Assembly: GCA_002067065.1 (NCBI GenBank)
Contig: MVPY01000094.1
Coordinates: 62,001-126,000 of the forward strand
Length of the DNA: 64,000 nucleotides
Direction of reading: 5' to 3'
Source of the DNA: Methanobacterium sp. PtaB.Bin024
Lineage (GTDB): Archaea > Methanobacteriota > Methanobacteria > Methanobacteriales > Methanobacteriaceae
Position numbers and translations under genes: made by a program. The notes under the pieces were generated by a model. The model was not told the DNA's origin. It was given only the letters and a program-made list of their open reading frames with translations, and searched no databases. How positions within the stretch are numbered: position 1 is the stretch's first letter; the number at the start of each line of letters is the position of its first letter. Of this stretch, positions 23,753 to 32,537 are shown one piece after another.

Positions 23753-23963
23753 CAAATCTTCCTTAAATTAGTGATAATTTCAACTGCATCCAACTTTATA
23801 TCTGCAAGGATATTTTTACTGCAAAATATTTATTTCAAGATATGTATTTAATTATTCAAGTTAATGTAGTATAAACGGGATATGTATAGACTTTGTAGGG
23901 AAAGTATCATTCTGTACTTTTATATTTGCGTGTAAAACATCTAAAAAGTTGTTGGCGGGATGG

Positions 23964-24374
23964 ATGATGGAACAAATTGCAGAAACTTTTAACAATCGTT
24001 TTGACCACTGGAATATCATGTTACCTGAGGAGGATATTAAAGATAGGTGCAGTGGACACATCCAGGAATCTGGCTGGCTCATCCAGTACTGTTTTGGAGA
24101 AGACGAATATGGTGAATATCTGGATTACTATGCAGCCCATAGAATGACAGATGACGAGCATGTGCGCATCTATTCAGATGGCGAGGTGGAGGACCTACCT
24201 GCTCTAAGCAGCATGTTCCTGGTTAGTGAGGATCCAGAAGAAAATAAGCGACTGGAAGAGGAGTATTACCGTGAAAATCAACGGGTTGCAATAATGCTGG
24301 TTGAGAAGGGTTTCGATAAATTCACCATCAACATGTTTCTGCATACTGGGCTGGATAAGAAAACAGAAGAGTAA
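23964..24374 (+). CDS. Conserved hypothetical protein
   Basis: About 136 residues from ATG 23964 (or ATG 23967), acidic and soluble. It is rich in aromatic and charged residues (FNNRFDHWNIMLPEEDIK, GWLIQYCFGEDEYGEYLDYY, HRMTDDEHVRIYSDG), with no known motif that I recognise. The acidic, compact composition suggests a cytoplasmic protein. TTG 23949 is also in frame but has no better ribosome binding site. It is followed five bases later by the 3' end of a tRNA-Leu gene on the other strand. Confidence 0.6.
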   Translation: MMEQIAETFNNRFDHWNIMLPEEDIKDRCSGHIQESGWLIQYCFGEDEYGEYLDYYAAHRMTDDEHVRIYSDGEVEDLPALSSMFLVSEDPEENKRLEEEYYRENQRVAIMLVEKGFDKFTINMFLHTGLDKKTEE

Positions 24375-24375
24375 T

Positions 24376-24462
<87 letters not shown>

Positions 24463-24527
24463 CCCATATAGGTATGGATCGAACCAGTATATCTAAGTTT
24501 TTTAGATCCATGGTAGATGCGGCAGGA

Positions 24528-24662
24528 CTATCGGTGTAGTCTGATATATTCTGTGATGGCATCTTCAAGTCCTTTTCTTCTGGAAGTGTATCCATTTTTC
24601 TTTAAAACCCTATCAAACTCGTTTATTAATTCTTTTGGTAGTGTGCTGCTTATCCTGTACAT
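24528..24662 (-). CDS. Small ribbon-helix-helix DNA-binding protein
   Basis: A 44-residue frame starting at ATG 24662 with GGAGGG nine bases upstream. The sequence MYRISSTLPKELINEFDRV, then KKNGYTSRRKGLEDAITEYIR, follows the strand-helix-helix pattern of CopG/NikR N-terminal domains, including the Gly-Tyr turn and the Arg-Arg at the second helix start. NikR proteins continue with a metal-binding domain, absent here. It may be a stand-alone regulator, an antitoxin, or a truncated NikR relic. It lies between two tRNA-Leu genes. Confidence 0.65.
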   Translation of the reverse strand: MYRISSTLPKELINEFDRVLKKNGYTSRRKGLEDAITEYIRLHR

Positions 24663-25225
<563 letters not shown>

Positions 25226-25533
25226 ATATAAACATATTTTGTGAATGGTTGTGAAAAAAGTATTGGTAGTTAGAAAATTGATGCTGAATATATAAATAGT
25301 TTGGTTTCACACCTTGAATTCTCAAACTTCATTTTTAATTTCTGTACCCATCAAACCTTTTTATTGAATCTTCCACACTCCTCAAATTTGATAACCAGGA
25401 ACAAATATGGTTTTGTAAACTTAATAATAGATCCATTGCCATCTACAAAAAAAAGGAAAAATAAATTGTGGGAAAAAATCCTTTACAAAATAAAAAAAGG
25501 GAATCCCATCCAAGCTTTCTAAAGGAATTTCAC
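25226..25533. other. Intergenic region upstream of tRNA-Leu(CAG)
   Basis: Apart from a TATA-like element on the minus strand near 25289-25298, probably for the tRNA gene, I see no gene or strong structure here. Confidence 0.3.
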
Positions 25534-25998
25534 TCAAGGCGGTTCATTTATGGTCTGACCAGTAGTAATATCCTGTACTTCTACCCCTAAAACTTCACCA
25601 GTAGCAGCATCAACCTTAACATAGCCCACAACTGTTCCTTTGGCAGATTGAGCATCATCACTGGTCACAACCATTGGAACATAATACACATCCCCTTTCA
25701 GGGTAGGACTGCCTGCTCCGAAATTCGAATACTGGGAACTGGAACTCAAATAATTTGAAGCAATGGCTTGGGCCTTGGATGCGGATATAATATCAGACTG
25801 AGAGCTCTGATCCTGCTGACTACCATCATTCTGACTATCAGAGGTGCCAACGTTGTTATCACCATCTGAAACGGTGATTGTGTCATTGGTATCATTGGAA
25901 GTATCATTACCTGATGACTGTATCAAAAGGTATCCAACAGCAACTACTGCAATAAGAAGCACAACCACTACTAAAATAAGAATATTCCTCGTCCTCAT
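25534..25998 (-). CDS. Membrane-anchored PepSY-like surface protein
   Basis: A 154-residue protein with an N-terminal anchor (MRTRNILILVVVVLLIAVVAVGYLLI), a Ser/Asn/Asp/Gln-rich linker and a C-terminal PepSY-like domain (ISASKAQAIASNYL, then KGDVYYVPMVV, GYVKVDAATGEVLGVEV). It probably faces outward, held by its N-terminal helix. AGGGGG lies upstream of the ATG. It shares layout with proteins at 20455 and 48694; all three end in a strand with xVDAxTGE. Function unknown. Confidence 0.7.
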   Translation of the reverse strand: MRTRNILILVVVVLLIAVVAVGYLLIQSSGNDTSNDTNDTITVSDGDNNVGTSDSQNDGSQQDQSSQSDIISASKAQAIASNYLSSSSQYSNFGAGSPTLKGDVYYVPMVVTSDDAQSAKGTVVGYVKVDAATGEVLGVEVQDITTGQTINEPP

Positions 25999-26308
25999 CT
26001 AATAAAACCCCCTAAATTTTCATATGCCCCTGTGGGATAAGGATATTAATCCACCGAAAAGATTAAAGATATTAATTATAATTTCACTAAAGGATGCTAA
26101 TTATAATTAGAGACAATATTATAATTAGAAATTTCTAAACAGAATTCAACGTTTTTAAAAGGATTCTGTGCAGTTTAGTGGAATTATATATCCATCCCCC
26201 CATCCCCAATATCATTATTAATGAATTATGTATATACACTTTATTATACTCATTAAAATCAAAACTGTTATAGTACTAAAAAATTTTCCCTCAAAAATTT
26301 AAATAGGT

Positions 26309-26437
26309 TATCATTTTTGGCAAAAAATATCATTTCTTCGATTTTTAGGATATCATCCCCCTAGAAAGCATTATCATCTAAGAGCAACCCTTCATGGTAT
26401 CCCCTTTTGCATATCATCCCCATAGTAGATGTATCAT
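26309..26437. repeat. Array of TATCAT motifs at ~20-base spacing
   Basis: TATCAT occurs at about 26309, 26328, 26351, 26372, 26412 and 26432, with a related GGTATCC near 26396 filling the gap. The spacing of about 19-23 bases corresponds to two helical turns. Several copies continue as TATCATCCCC. The array lies between the response regulator stop and the PepSY gene. Seen directly; function unknown. Confidence 0.5.
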
Positions 26438-26459
26438 CACGAGGGTAGAATTATTCTTT

Positions 26460-26849
26460 TCAAATACCAGGACCATTTCTCACATCCTGTTTCATGACCA
26501 TTTCCAATGCAAGCTTCAACTCACCATCATTAAATGGTTTAACAAAGTAGGCAAGTGGAGAAGTCTCATGCGCTCTTTCCATCATATAATCCGTTGAATG
26601 AGCAGTAATGTATATTAGAGAGACCTCCATTTCATCCAAGATTTTCCAAGCAACTTCAACTCCATCTTCATCTCCCCTGAGTCTTATGTCCATAATCAAT
26701 ATATCTGGTTTTAGCTCCCTAGCCATCTCCAGGGCTTGTTCCCCTGAAACAGCAATCCCCACTGGAGTGTAACCCCAGCTACTGAGTTTATTTTCCAGTT
26801 CAAGTGAGGTTATACATTCATCTTCCACGATCAATACTTTCTTATCCAT
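26460..26849 (-). CDS. Stand-alone response regulator receiver protein
   Basis: A 129-residue CheY-like receiver domain without an output domain. It has KKVLIVEDECITSLELE (acidic pair), the phosphoacceptor aspartate in DILIMDIRL, a conserved T in LIYITAHS, and the K in YFVKPF. It likely receives phosphate from the histidine kinase encoded 37 bases upstream on the same strand. Such receiver-only proteins are abundant in Methanobacterium. TAGGAGAT precedes the ATG. Confidence 0.92.
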   Translation of the reverse strand: MDKKVLIVEDECITSLELENKLSSWGYTPVGIAVSGEQALEMARELKPDILIMDIRLRGDEDGVEVAWKILDEMEVSLIYITAHSTDYMMERAHETSPLAYFVKPFNDGELKLALEMVMKQDVRNGPGI

Positions 26850-26886
26850 AAATATATCTCCTAACTGCTCTTAAACCATTTTTTAA

Positions 26887-29007
26887 TTATCTTTTCCTTT
26901 TTTTGATTGTTAGTGGAAATTTTATAATGAATTCCGTTCCTTTCCCCTCTCCTAATTCTATAACTCCATCTATTTGACCAACTAACCTGTTTACAATTTG
27001 TAATCCAAGTGTTTCAGTCCGATCCAACTGGAAATCATCAGGTAAACCTATTCCATTATCTGCAACCGTCAAATGATAATAATCACCAACTAAACAGACA
27101 TTTAAAATTATTTCACCCTTACCATCAGGAAAAGCATATTTTAAAGAGTTGGTGATAAGTTCATTAACAATAAGTCCTAAAGGTGAGGCTGTTTTAACAT
27201 CTATTTCAGCTTTTTCTGCATGTATAACTGTTTTTATCTGGTGAAATTCCATCTTATAATTGTCAAGAAGGTATCGCATGATCTGGCGTAGATATCCTCC
27301 TAAATCAACACTGGAAAGGTCTCTACTTTGATAAAGCTTCTCATGAATCATTGCCATGGATTGTACCCTGTTTTGACTTTCCTGGAGGGCGTTTTTCACT
27401 TTTTCATCATCCAAATACATGGATTGAAGTCTTAGTAAACTGGATATTACCTGCATGTTGTTTTTTACCCGATGGTGGACCTCCTGGACCATGACCTCTT
27501 TTTCAGCAAGAGATTTTTTTAAAGTTTTTTCATATTCTTTTCTGTGTGTGATGTCTCTTGCCACTGCCACCACCACATTCTGACCGAAATAGGTTCCCTT
27601 ATTGATTTTGATCTCCTTAGGGAATATTTCACCAGTTTTACGCATCCCCCAAAACTCAAAGGTCTGGGTTTCCCCATCCAATGCCAGGTAACCTGCATTC
27701 ACAACTTCAGTCATGTCATTTTTCCCAGGAGCCGAGAGCATGTCCAAAGATTTCCCCAATATTTCCTGTCTACTATAACCATACATGTCCAGAGCTCCCT
27801 GATTAACCTCTAAAAACTTTATTTCAGGATTTATTACATAAACTGCATCGTTTATTGTGTTTAAGATACATTGATAGGTCCTTTTACTTTCCTCAAGTTT
27901 TGCGTAGGATTTCCGAACTTCCTTACTGCTAATCGCCGCCCTTATAAGTGCCAAACCAACTAAAAGTCCCCCTCCAAATAATAAAATTTCAAAAACGCCT
28001 TCAAAACTAAAATATGCCCATATAAGTAGAATGTATGCCACTCCCCCCAGTAGTAAAGCAACGTTGGTTTCAAAGGGGATCTTGAATCGCCAATATTCAA
28101 TGGAGAGATCCTTAAGTACTTCTGGAGGATGGCAGCGGATCTGTACCAGACTTGCCAGGGCTATGCACAGACAGGCAGCAATCCAGAACAGGTTTTCCAT
28201 CCCCACAATAGAGTATAATCCCAGAATGTACCCATAGGCAAAGGTTATAGCAGCTAAAACCTGAAATGCAACACTGGCGATAATATAGGGTATTGGTCCT
28301 TTTTTAAGGTTGCCAGCGTATGAAACAAGTAAGTAAATGCTGAAAAACATCAGAGCGAAAATTAACATGATATTCAACCCTATGACCATTAAATCAACAG
28401 AATCGATCTGGTCTAGTCCAATAAACGGTAATATCAGGAAGGACCAGAAGAACATGGTGAGGGTAACCAGCACCATACCTATTTCAACCATCCTTCGGTA
28501 CCAGTTCAGGATGTCTGTATGTGGTTTTGGCATTGCATTCAGACTCATACACATAAAAACAATTCTAAGACCGAAGCAAACATAATCATAGGTCAAAAAC
28601 GATGCATCTGCTAGTTTGAAATCCCATATTGACCAGGAAATATCACCCATAACCCAAAATGCCTGAGCTATCAATAAGAACAGCCATGCATGATAATAAC
28701 TCTTTCCATAGGTTTTAGAACGTTTCACAGCATAAAATACCATGATCAAAGTCACTGCACTGATGATGGGAAGTAAATAATTACTTATACCCTCGAAAAC
28801 ATTTGAATTATTGATGAATAATAGGGTAAAGAAAGCATAACCTATAATAATAAGAATAAATAATAAAATTGCTTTTTTGAAGGCATTATTTGATATTTTG
28901 CCCGTGGAAATGTTTTCTATAAATCCCATATAAATACTGAATTCCGCAGTTGTTACAATCTCATGAATTAATTTGATCTTATTAACTAATAAAATTGTTG
29001 GTAACAA
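26887..29007 (-). CDS. Membrane sensor histidine kinase with PAS domain
   Basis: Up to 706 residues. The N-terminal ~370 residues contain about nine to ten membrane helices (a MASE-like sensor). A PAS domain follows (about 375-490; YQCILNTINDAVYVIN, then FFGQNVVVAVARDITHRK), then a HisKA_2-type phosphoacceptor region with EVHHRVKNNMQVISSLLRLQ and a HATPase_c domain with NELITNSLKYAF and DNGIGLP. It pairs with the receiver protein next to it. The frame opens at TTG 29007, but ATG 28929 is a likely alternative; neither has a clear ribosome binding site. Confidence 0.88.
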   Translation of the reverse strand: MLPTILLVNKIKLIHEIVTTAEFSIYMGFIENISTGKISNNAFKKAILLFILIIIGYAFFTLLFINNSNVFEGISNYLLPIISAVTLIMVFYAVKRSKTYGKSYYHAWLFLLIAQAFWVMGDISWSIWDFKLADASFLTYDYVCFGLRIVFMCMSLNAMPKPHTDILNWYRRMVEIGMVLVTLTMFFWSFLILPFIGLDQIDSVDLMVIGLNIMLIFALMFFSIYLLVSYAGNLKKGPIPYIIASVAFQVLAAITFAYGYILGLYSIVGMENLFWIAACLCIALASLVQIRCHPPEVLKDLSIEYWRFKIPFETNVALLLGGVAYILLIWAYFSFEGVFEILLFGGGLLVGLALIRAAISSKEVRKSYAKLEESKRTYQCILNTINDAVYVINPEIKFLEVNQGALDMYGYSRQEILGKSLDMLSAPGKNDMTEVVNAGYLALDGETQTFEFWGMRKTGEIFPKEIKINKGTYFGQNVVVAVARDITHRKEYEKTLKKSLAEKEVMVQEVHHRVKNNMQVISSLLRLQSMYLDDEKVKNALQESQNRVQSMAMIHEKLYQSRDLSSVDLGGYLRQIMRYLLDNYKMEFHQIKTVIHAEKAEIDVKTASPLGLIVNELITNSLKYAFPDGKGEIILNVCLVGDYYHLTVADNGIGLPDDFQLDRTETLGLQIVNRLVGQIDGVIELGEGKGTEFIIKFPLTIKKRKR

Positions 29008-29368
29008 ACAATTTTTAGTTTGGACAATAATGGAAACATACAGAAATAATTAATTAATAAAATTTCAAACAAATAAAACGTAAAAATCATCTTAAATTAC
29101 AATGTTTTGTTTATTATAAGTTTATTTAGAGTTAAACTATTTAATATAATTCATTGTAGAATAACATAACTTTACAGTCTTTTTACAATTAAAATCCGCA
29201 AATTAGGGTCAGCCCACCAAACTTTAGAATTTTTTTATATCCGTCTAAGCAAGGTTTTAATAACATCAGCTTTTAATTGGATAATGTTGTTAATATTAGA
29301 TCACAGAATTAATTATGAATTTAAACTTAAAGAAACCTGTAAATAAGTATGATATTCGGTGCTAAACT
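29008..29368. other. AT-rich divergent intergenic region
   Basis: This interval separates the histidine kinase from the CDP-alcohol phosphatidyltransferase gene and must hold both promoters. It contains several TATA-like stretches (for example TTTTTTATAT near 29231), but I see no frame or strong structure. Confidence 0.3.
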
Positions 29369-29944
29369 ATGCTAAACAAACTAAGGCCCCAACTACAAAG
29401 ACTAGTCAACCCCCTGGCCAGTAAAATCAGATTACACCCTAACATCCTCACCATCATAGGTCTACTAGTAAGCCTCCTGGCAGCTTACGCCTTCTCCCAG
29501 AAAAACCTTCTGGCAGGGGCACTCCTAATACTCTTAAGCGGCTTTTTCGACGTGATTGACGGGGCAGTGGCCCGGAACAATAACACTAAAAGCAAATTCG
29601 GAGGGTTACTGGACTCCACCTCCGACCGTTTTGCAGATGCTTTCATAATCATTGGAATCATATATGGAGGATATGTAAACTGGTTCTGGGGAATCCTGGC
29701 ACTCATAGCCGCATTCAATGTTAGTTACGTGCGTGCCCGGGCTGAAGTGGAAGGAATAAGGTGTGATGTGGGAATAGCAGAACGAGCAGAGCGCCTAGTC
29801 ATAATCATAGCCGGTGCATTCTTGGGATACTTCATCAACCCCAACTTTTTCATGTCAATGGCCATTCTCCTGGTAATAATACTGGGATATATAACAGTAC
29901 TGCAACGAATTTATCACTCCTGGAAGGAACTTAAAGAACTTTGA
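29369..29944 (+). CDS. CDP-alcohol phosphatidyltransferase, probable archaetidylinositol phosphate synthase
   Basis: A 191-residue membrane enzyme that joins a CDP-activated lipid to a polar alcohol. The CDP-OH-P signature DGAVAR...GGLLDSTSDR is complete at about residues 66-91, with all three aspartates. Several hydrophobic helices surround it. In Methanobacteriales, proteins of this type make archaetidylinositol phosphate; the exact head group is inferred. The next gene starts 17 bases later. Confidence 0.85.
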   Translation: MLNKLRPQLQRLVNPLASKIRLHPNILTIIGLLVSLLAAYAFSQKNLLAGALLILLSGFFDVIDGAVARNNNTKSKFGGLLDSTSDRFADAFIIIGIIYGGYVNWFWGILALIAAFNVSYVRARAEVEGIRCDVGIAERAERLVIIIAGAFLGYFINPNFFMSMAILLVIILGYITVLQRIYHSWKELKEL

Positions 29945-29960
29945 AGTGTTAAGTGATAAT

Positions 29961-30203
29961 ATGGATGCAATAAAAAGAATCAAAAAGGATTTAGACCTTT
30001 TTGCAAAAAATATAAAAGAAATAGAATCTATAAAAGTCCATGATGAAGAGGAAAAAATAGTCCAGATGGCCAAAAACTACCGGGATGACACCAAGTACTA
30101 CTTGAAACAAGAAGATTACCTAACTTCATTTGGTTGCATAACCTATGCACATGGACTTCTAGATGCAGTTAGACTTCTGCATGACTTAATTGTTGAAGAA
30201 TGA
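29961..30203 (+). CDS. DUF357 family protein
   Basis: An 80-residue helical protein from ATG 29961 (a longer frame starts at 29946). It has a charged helix (AIKRIKKDLDLFAKNIKEIE), then MAKNYRDDTKYYLKQEDYLTSFGCITYAHGLLDAVRLLHDL. That pattern is the archaeal DUF357 family, known from structures to be a helical bundle but of unknown role. It closely follows the CDP-alcohol phosphatidyltransferase gene, as in other methanogens. Confidence 0.85.
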   Translation: MDAIKRIKKDLDLFAKNIKEIESIKVHDEEEKIVQMAKNYRDDTKYYLKQEDYLTSFGCITYAHGLLDAVRLLHDLIVEE

Positions 30204-30292
30204 TGTTTTAATCTTTCTATTAACTGTAAATCCTCTTTGAATCAAATAAATCTAACAATAATAAATTATTCCAGATAATAATTAGGGATTAA

Positions 30293-30949
30293 ATGAATAT
30301 TCAAGATCAGGCATTATTAGAAGCTAAAAAGGATTTCAGATACCTTTTAAATCGTGGTTTTCCCAGAACTGGTGCTTTAAAGTTTGTGGGTGATCATTAC
30401 CTCCTGGACGAGATGCAGAGAAACTATCTCAACCGCACTGTTTTCTCCCACCAAAAAATGGAAACCCGAAAAAGCAAACTAATCCTCTTATCAGAGATAA
30501 AAAACAAATGCGTCCTGGTGGATGGTTATAATGTCCTCATCACCACTGAGAGTGTGTGTAAAGGGGAGGAAAAATTTCTGGTATACTGTGATGATGGTGT
30601 TACCCGGGATGTTAAAGCGGTTTTCGGGAAATACAAAGAAAACGAAGCCACCAAAGAAGCTTTAAATTCCATTATATCACTTCTGAAAATTTTCAAACCA
30701 AGAAAGGTGCTCTTTTTTTATGATAGTCCGGTGAGTTTAAGTGGAGAGCTTGCCAGGACTACCCAGGAAATCCTAAAATTTCATAACGTTCCAGGGGATG
30801 CTCAAACTGCAACCAATGTAGATAGGGAAATCATCCAGTTATCCCAGGATATGGATGGTGTGGTGGCCACCAGTGATGGTATAATAATTGATAAAGTGAA
30901 CCATGTTTTGGATATACCTAGTTATGTTTCAAGAGTCCCTAAAAAATAA
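30293..30949 (+). CDS. DUF434 family protein (possible nuclease fold)
   Basis: A 218-residue archaeal protein. The N-terminal third is helical (EAKKDFRYLLNRGFPRTGALKFVGDHYLL). The centre has VLVDGYNVLITTES, and the end DGVVATSDGIIIDKV, resembling the aspartate-bearing strands of NYN/PIN-like nucleases. This matches the DUF434 family (COG2454). Nuclease activity is only suggested by the acidic motifs. Its own promoter region precedes it (90 bases). Confidence 0.8.
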   Translation: MNIQDQALLEAKKDFRYLLNRGFPRTGALKFVGDHYLLDEMQRNYLNRTVFSHQKMETRKSKLILLSEIKNKCVLVDGYNVLITTESVCKGEEKFLVYCDDGVTRDVKAVFGKYKENEATKEALNSIISLLKIFKPRKVLFFYDSPVSLSGELARTTQEILKFHNVPGDAQTATNVDREIIQLSQDMDGVVATSDGIIIDKVNHVLDIPSYVSRVPKK

Positions 30950-31059
30950 CTAAGGACCCCCATTTTGCATTTAACATTGTGCATGTAATAGTACATGTAA
31001 TATATTAATAGACTGTATGCCCCCACATTAATGATTTTTATAATACTCACATTAATAAT

Positions 31060-31914
31060 TTAAACCACACCACTTAACCTTTTTACAAGGTATTCATAGG
31101 CAAAAATAGCAATTATTACAAAAATGACATCAATACCATTTCGAATAATGAAATCCAAATAAGTTTGGAGGCTGAAACTCACAATCAAAGCATAAGCAAA
31201 GTTCAGCATGAATAGATAAACTCCAAATATTATTCCAAAGAGTAGTGATGTATGAAGCGGTGAATCTGTTTTTATAGCTGGCCTCAATATGTAGTAGTAC
31301 AGTATACCTATTCCCAATCCAACACCCATTACCCATATTATTGTATTTAATGGCAGAGTTTGAAAGTTGGAGTAAACCTGAAATACATTATAGCTTATTA
31401 ATCTACCCAAAAGGAAAATTATGGGTATAACCAGAATCAATAACTTGTTTGAACTTTTTTCTATGTTTTCATCGAGTTTGGTGTCAGTTGCTAAGATCCC
31501 TCCTAACAAGAGACCCAGTATGATAAATTGACCACCATCAACCAGCATCCACACCAAGTTAGTGAATGAAAAAGTTGCAGTGGAAGGCATGGGTTCTAAG
31601 TAAAGTAAGAAGGTTAAAATACAGAAAAAAAGACCATATATAAATCCTTTAACAAGTTTAGTTCCTGTGAGTCTTTCCTGGATAATTACAAATATACATC
31701 CGAGTAAAGCAAAGTAAACAAAGACATAGATGAGAAATGCTAAAGGCAATAATCCTTGCTGCACAATCACACTTGGTTGCATTACTGATTCTCCTGAAGG
31801 GAGTATTCCATGCAACAAAACATTGAATAATGATCCTAAAAAAGCCGCAACCAATATTTTCCACCATTGTCTCTTTAACTTGTCGATGCTACTATCCCTG
31901 CTATCTGAAATCAT
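31060..31914 (-). CDS. Polytopic membrane protein of unknown function
   Basis: 284 residues from ATG 31914, chosen because GGAGGAGATGG lies just before it inside the longer frame from 31941. About eight membrane segments are visible, arranged as two similar halves, each with a helix rich in Gly followed by a basic loop (ERLTGTKLVKG, RPAIKTDSPLH). This suggests an internal duplication. No motif is recognised. The genes on either side do not explain its role. Confidence 0.7.
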   Translation of the reverse strand: MISDSRDSSIDKLKRQWWKILVAAFLGSLFNVLLHGILPSGESVMQPSVIVQQGLLPLAFLIYVFVYFALLGCIFVIIQERLTGTKLVKGFIYGLFFCILTFLLYLEPMPSTATFSFTNLVWMLVDGGQFIILGLLLGGILATDTKLDENIEKSSNKLLILVIPIIFLLGRLISYNVFQVYSNFQTLPLNTIIWVMGVGLGIGILYYYILRPAIKTDSPLHTSLLFGIIFGVYLFMLNFAYALIVSFSLQTYLDFIIRNGIDVIFVIIAIFAYEYLVKRLSGVV

Positions 31915-31980
31915 TGACCATCTCCTCCATTGAAAAATCATTGATTATACTGGTGTTATACTTTAACAATATTAAATATA

Positions 31981-32145
31981 ATGCCATTAAACCTTGAAAA
32001 ACATTATAAAAAATCATATTTCAAAAGAAGAGCACTGTATTTTAATTGTCAGAAAGCTCTTGATATGGCATCTTTTAATGATCATGTTTATGGGTTTGTT
32101 GACAACAAGAACATCTTTTTTGTAGTTACTGATTTATTTAAATAG
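31981..32145 (+). CDS. Short orphan frame, 54 residues (doubtful)
   Basis: An ATG-to-stop frame encoding a basic, aromatic peptide (MPLNLEKHYKKSYFKRRALYF, then FNDHVYGFVDNKNIFFVVTDLF). It has no clear ribosome binding site. The composition looks protein-like rather than random AT translation, so it may be a small gene or a relic of a longer one; no family recognised. It lies between a membrane-protein gene and a receiver-domain relic. Confidence 0.3.
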   Translation: MPLNLEKHYKKSYFKRRALYFNCQKALDMASFNDHVYGFVDNKNIFFVVTDLFK

Positions 32146-32237
32146 GTTTTTGATGAAAACTGTCCGAAATATTATTGGAGAGTTATAAAGACCCGGTATT
32201 TATTTGATAACTTCCACATCACTCAATTCAGATATAA

Positions 32238-32405
32238 CTAAATGTTGGTTAAGATCAGATCTGGATTTAAGCGTCCGACATGTTGAATTGTTTCTTCCCC
32301 ACTGAAATGAAAGTTACACCAATTATGATATCCTAAATTTTCTAAAATAGATTCTAACTCTAAGATAGTTCTTTTATCATCTTCAACTATCAAAAAAATT
32401 TGCAT
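32238..32405 (-). pseudogene. Truncated response-regulator receiver domain
   Basis: From ATG 32405 the frame gives 55 residues: MQIFLIVEDDKRTILELESI, then LENLGYHNW, SGEETIQHVGRLNPDLILTNI, stop. It aligns with the first half of the receiver at 26460 (LIVEDE, SGEQALEMARELKPDILIMDI), but the phosphoacceptor aspartate is asparagine and the protein ends right after it. The second half of the domain is missing. It is best read as a decayed receiver gene, although a short product could still be made. Confidence 0.7.
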
Positions 32406-32454
32406 AACACATCAGAAATTTATTCTTTATATGATATAGATTTAAAAAAATAAG

Positions 32455-32505
32455 AATTTAAAAAAAATAAGGATTTTGAGCTTCATAAGGCATATTATGA
32501 AGCTC
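32455..32505 (-). terminator. Hairpin plus T tract after fbp
   Basis: On the minus strand a perfect 11-bp stem GAGCTTCATAA/TTATGAAGCTC (32478-32505, six-base loop) begins 33 bases after the fbp stop and is followed by TTATTTTTTTTAAATTC. This is a textbook stem plus U-tract terminator, stronger than the plain T tracts seen elsewhere here. Confidence 0.7.
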
Positions 32506-32537
32506 GTAGAATAATCAACTACTTTTCAGTGGAGATA

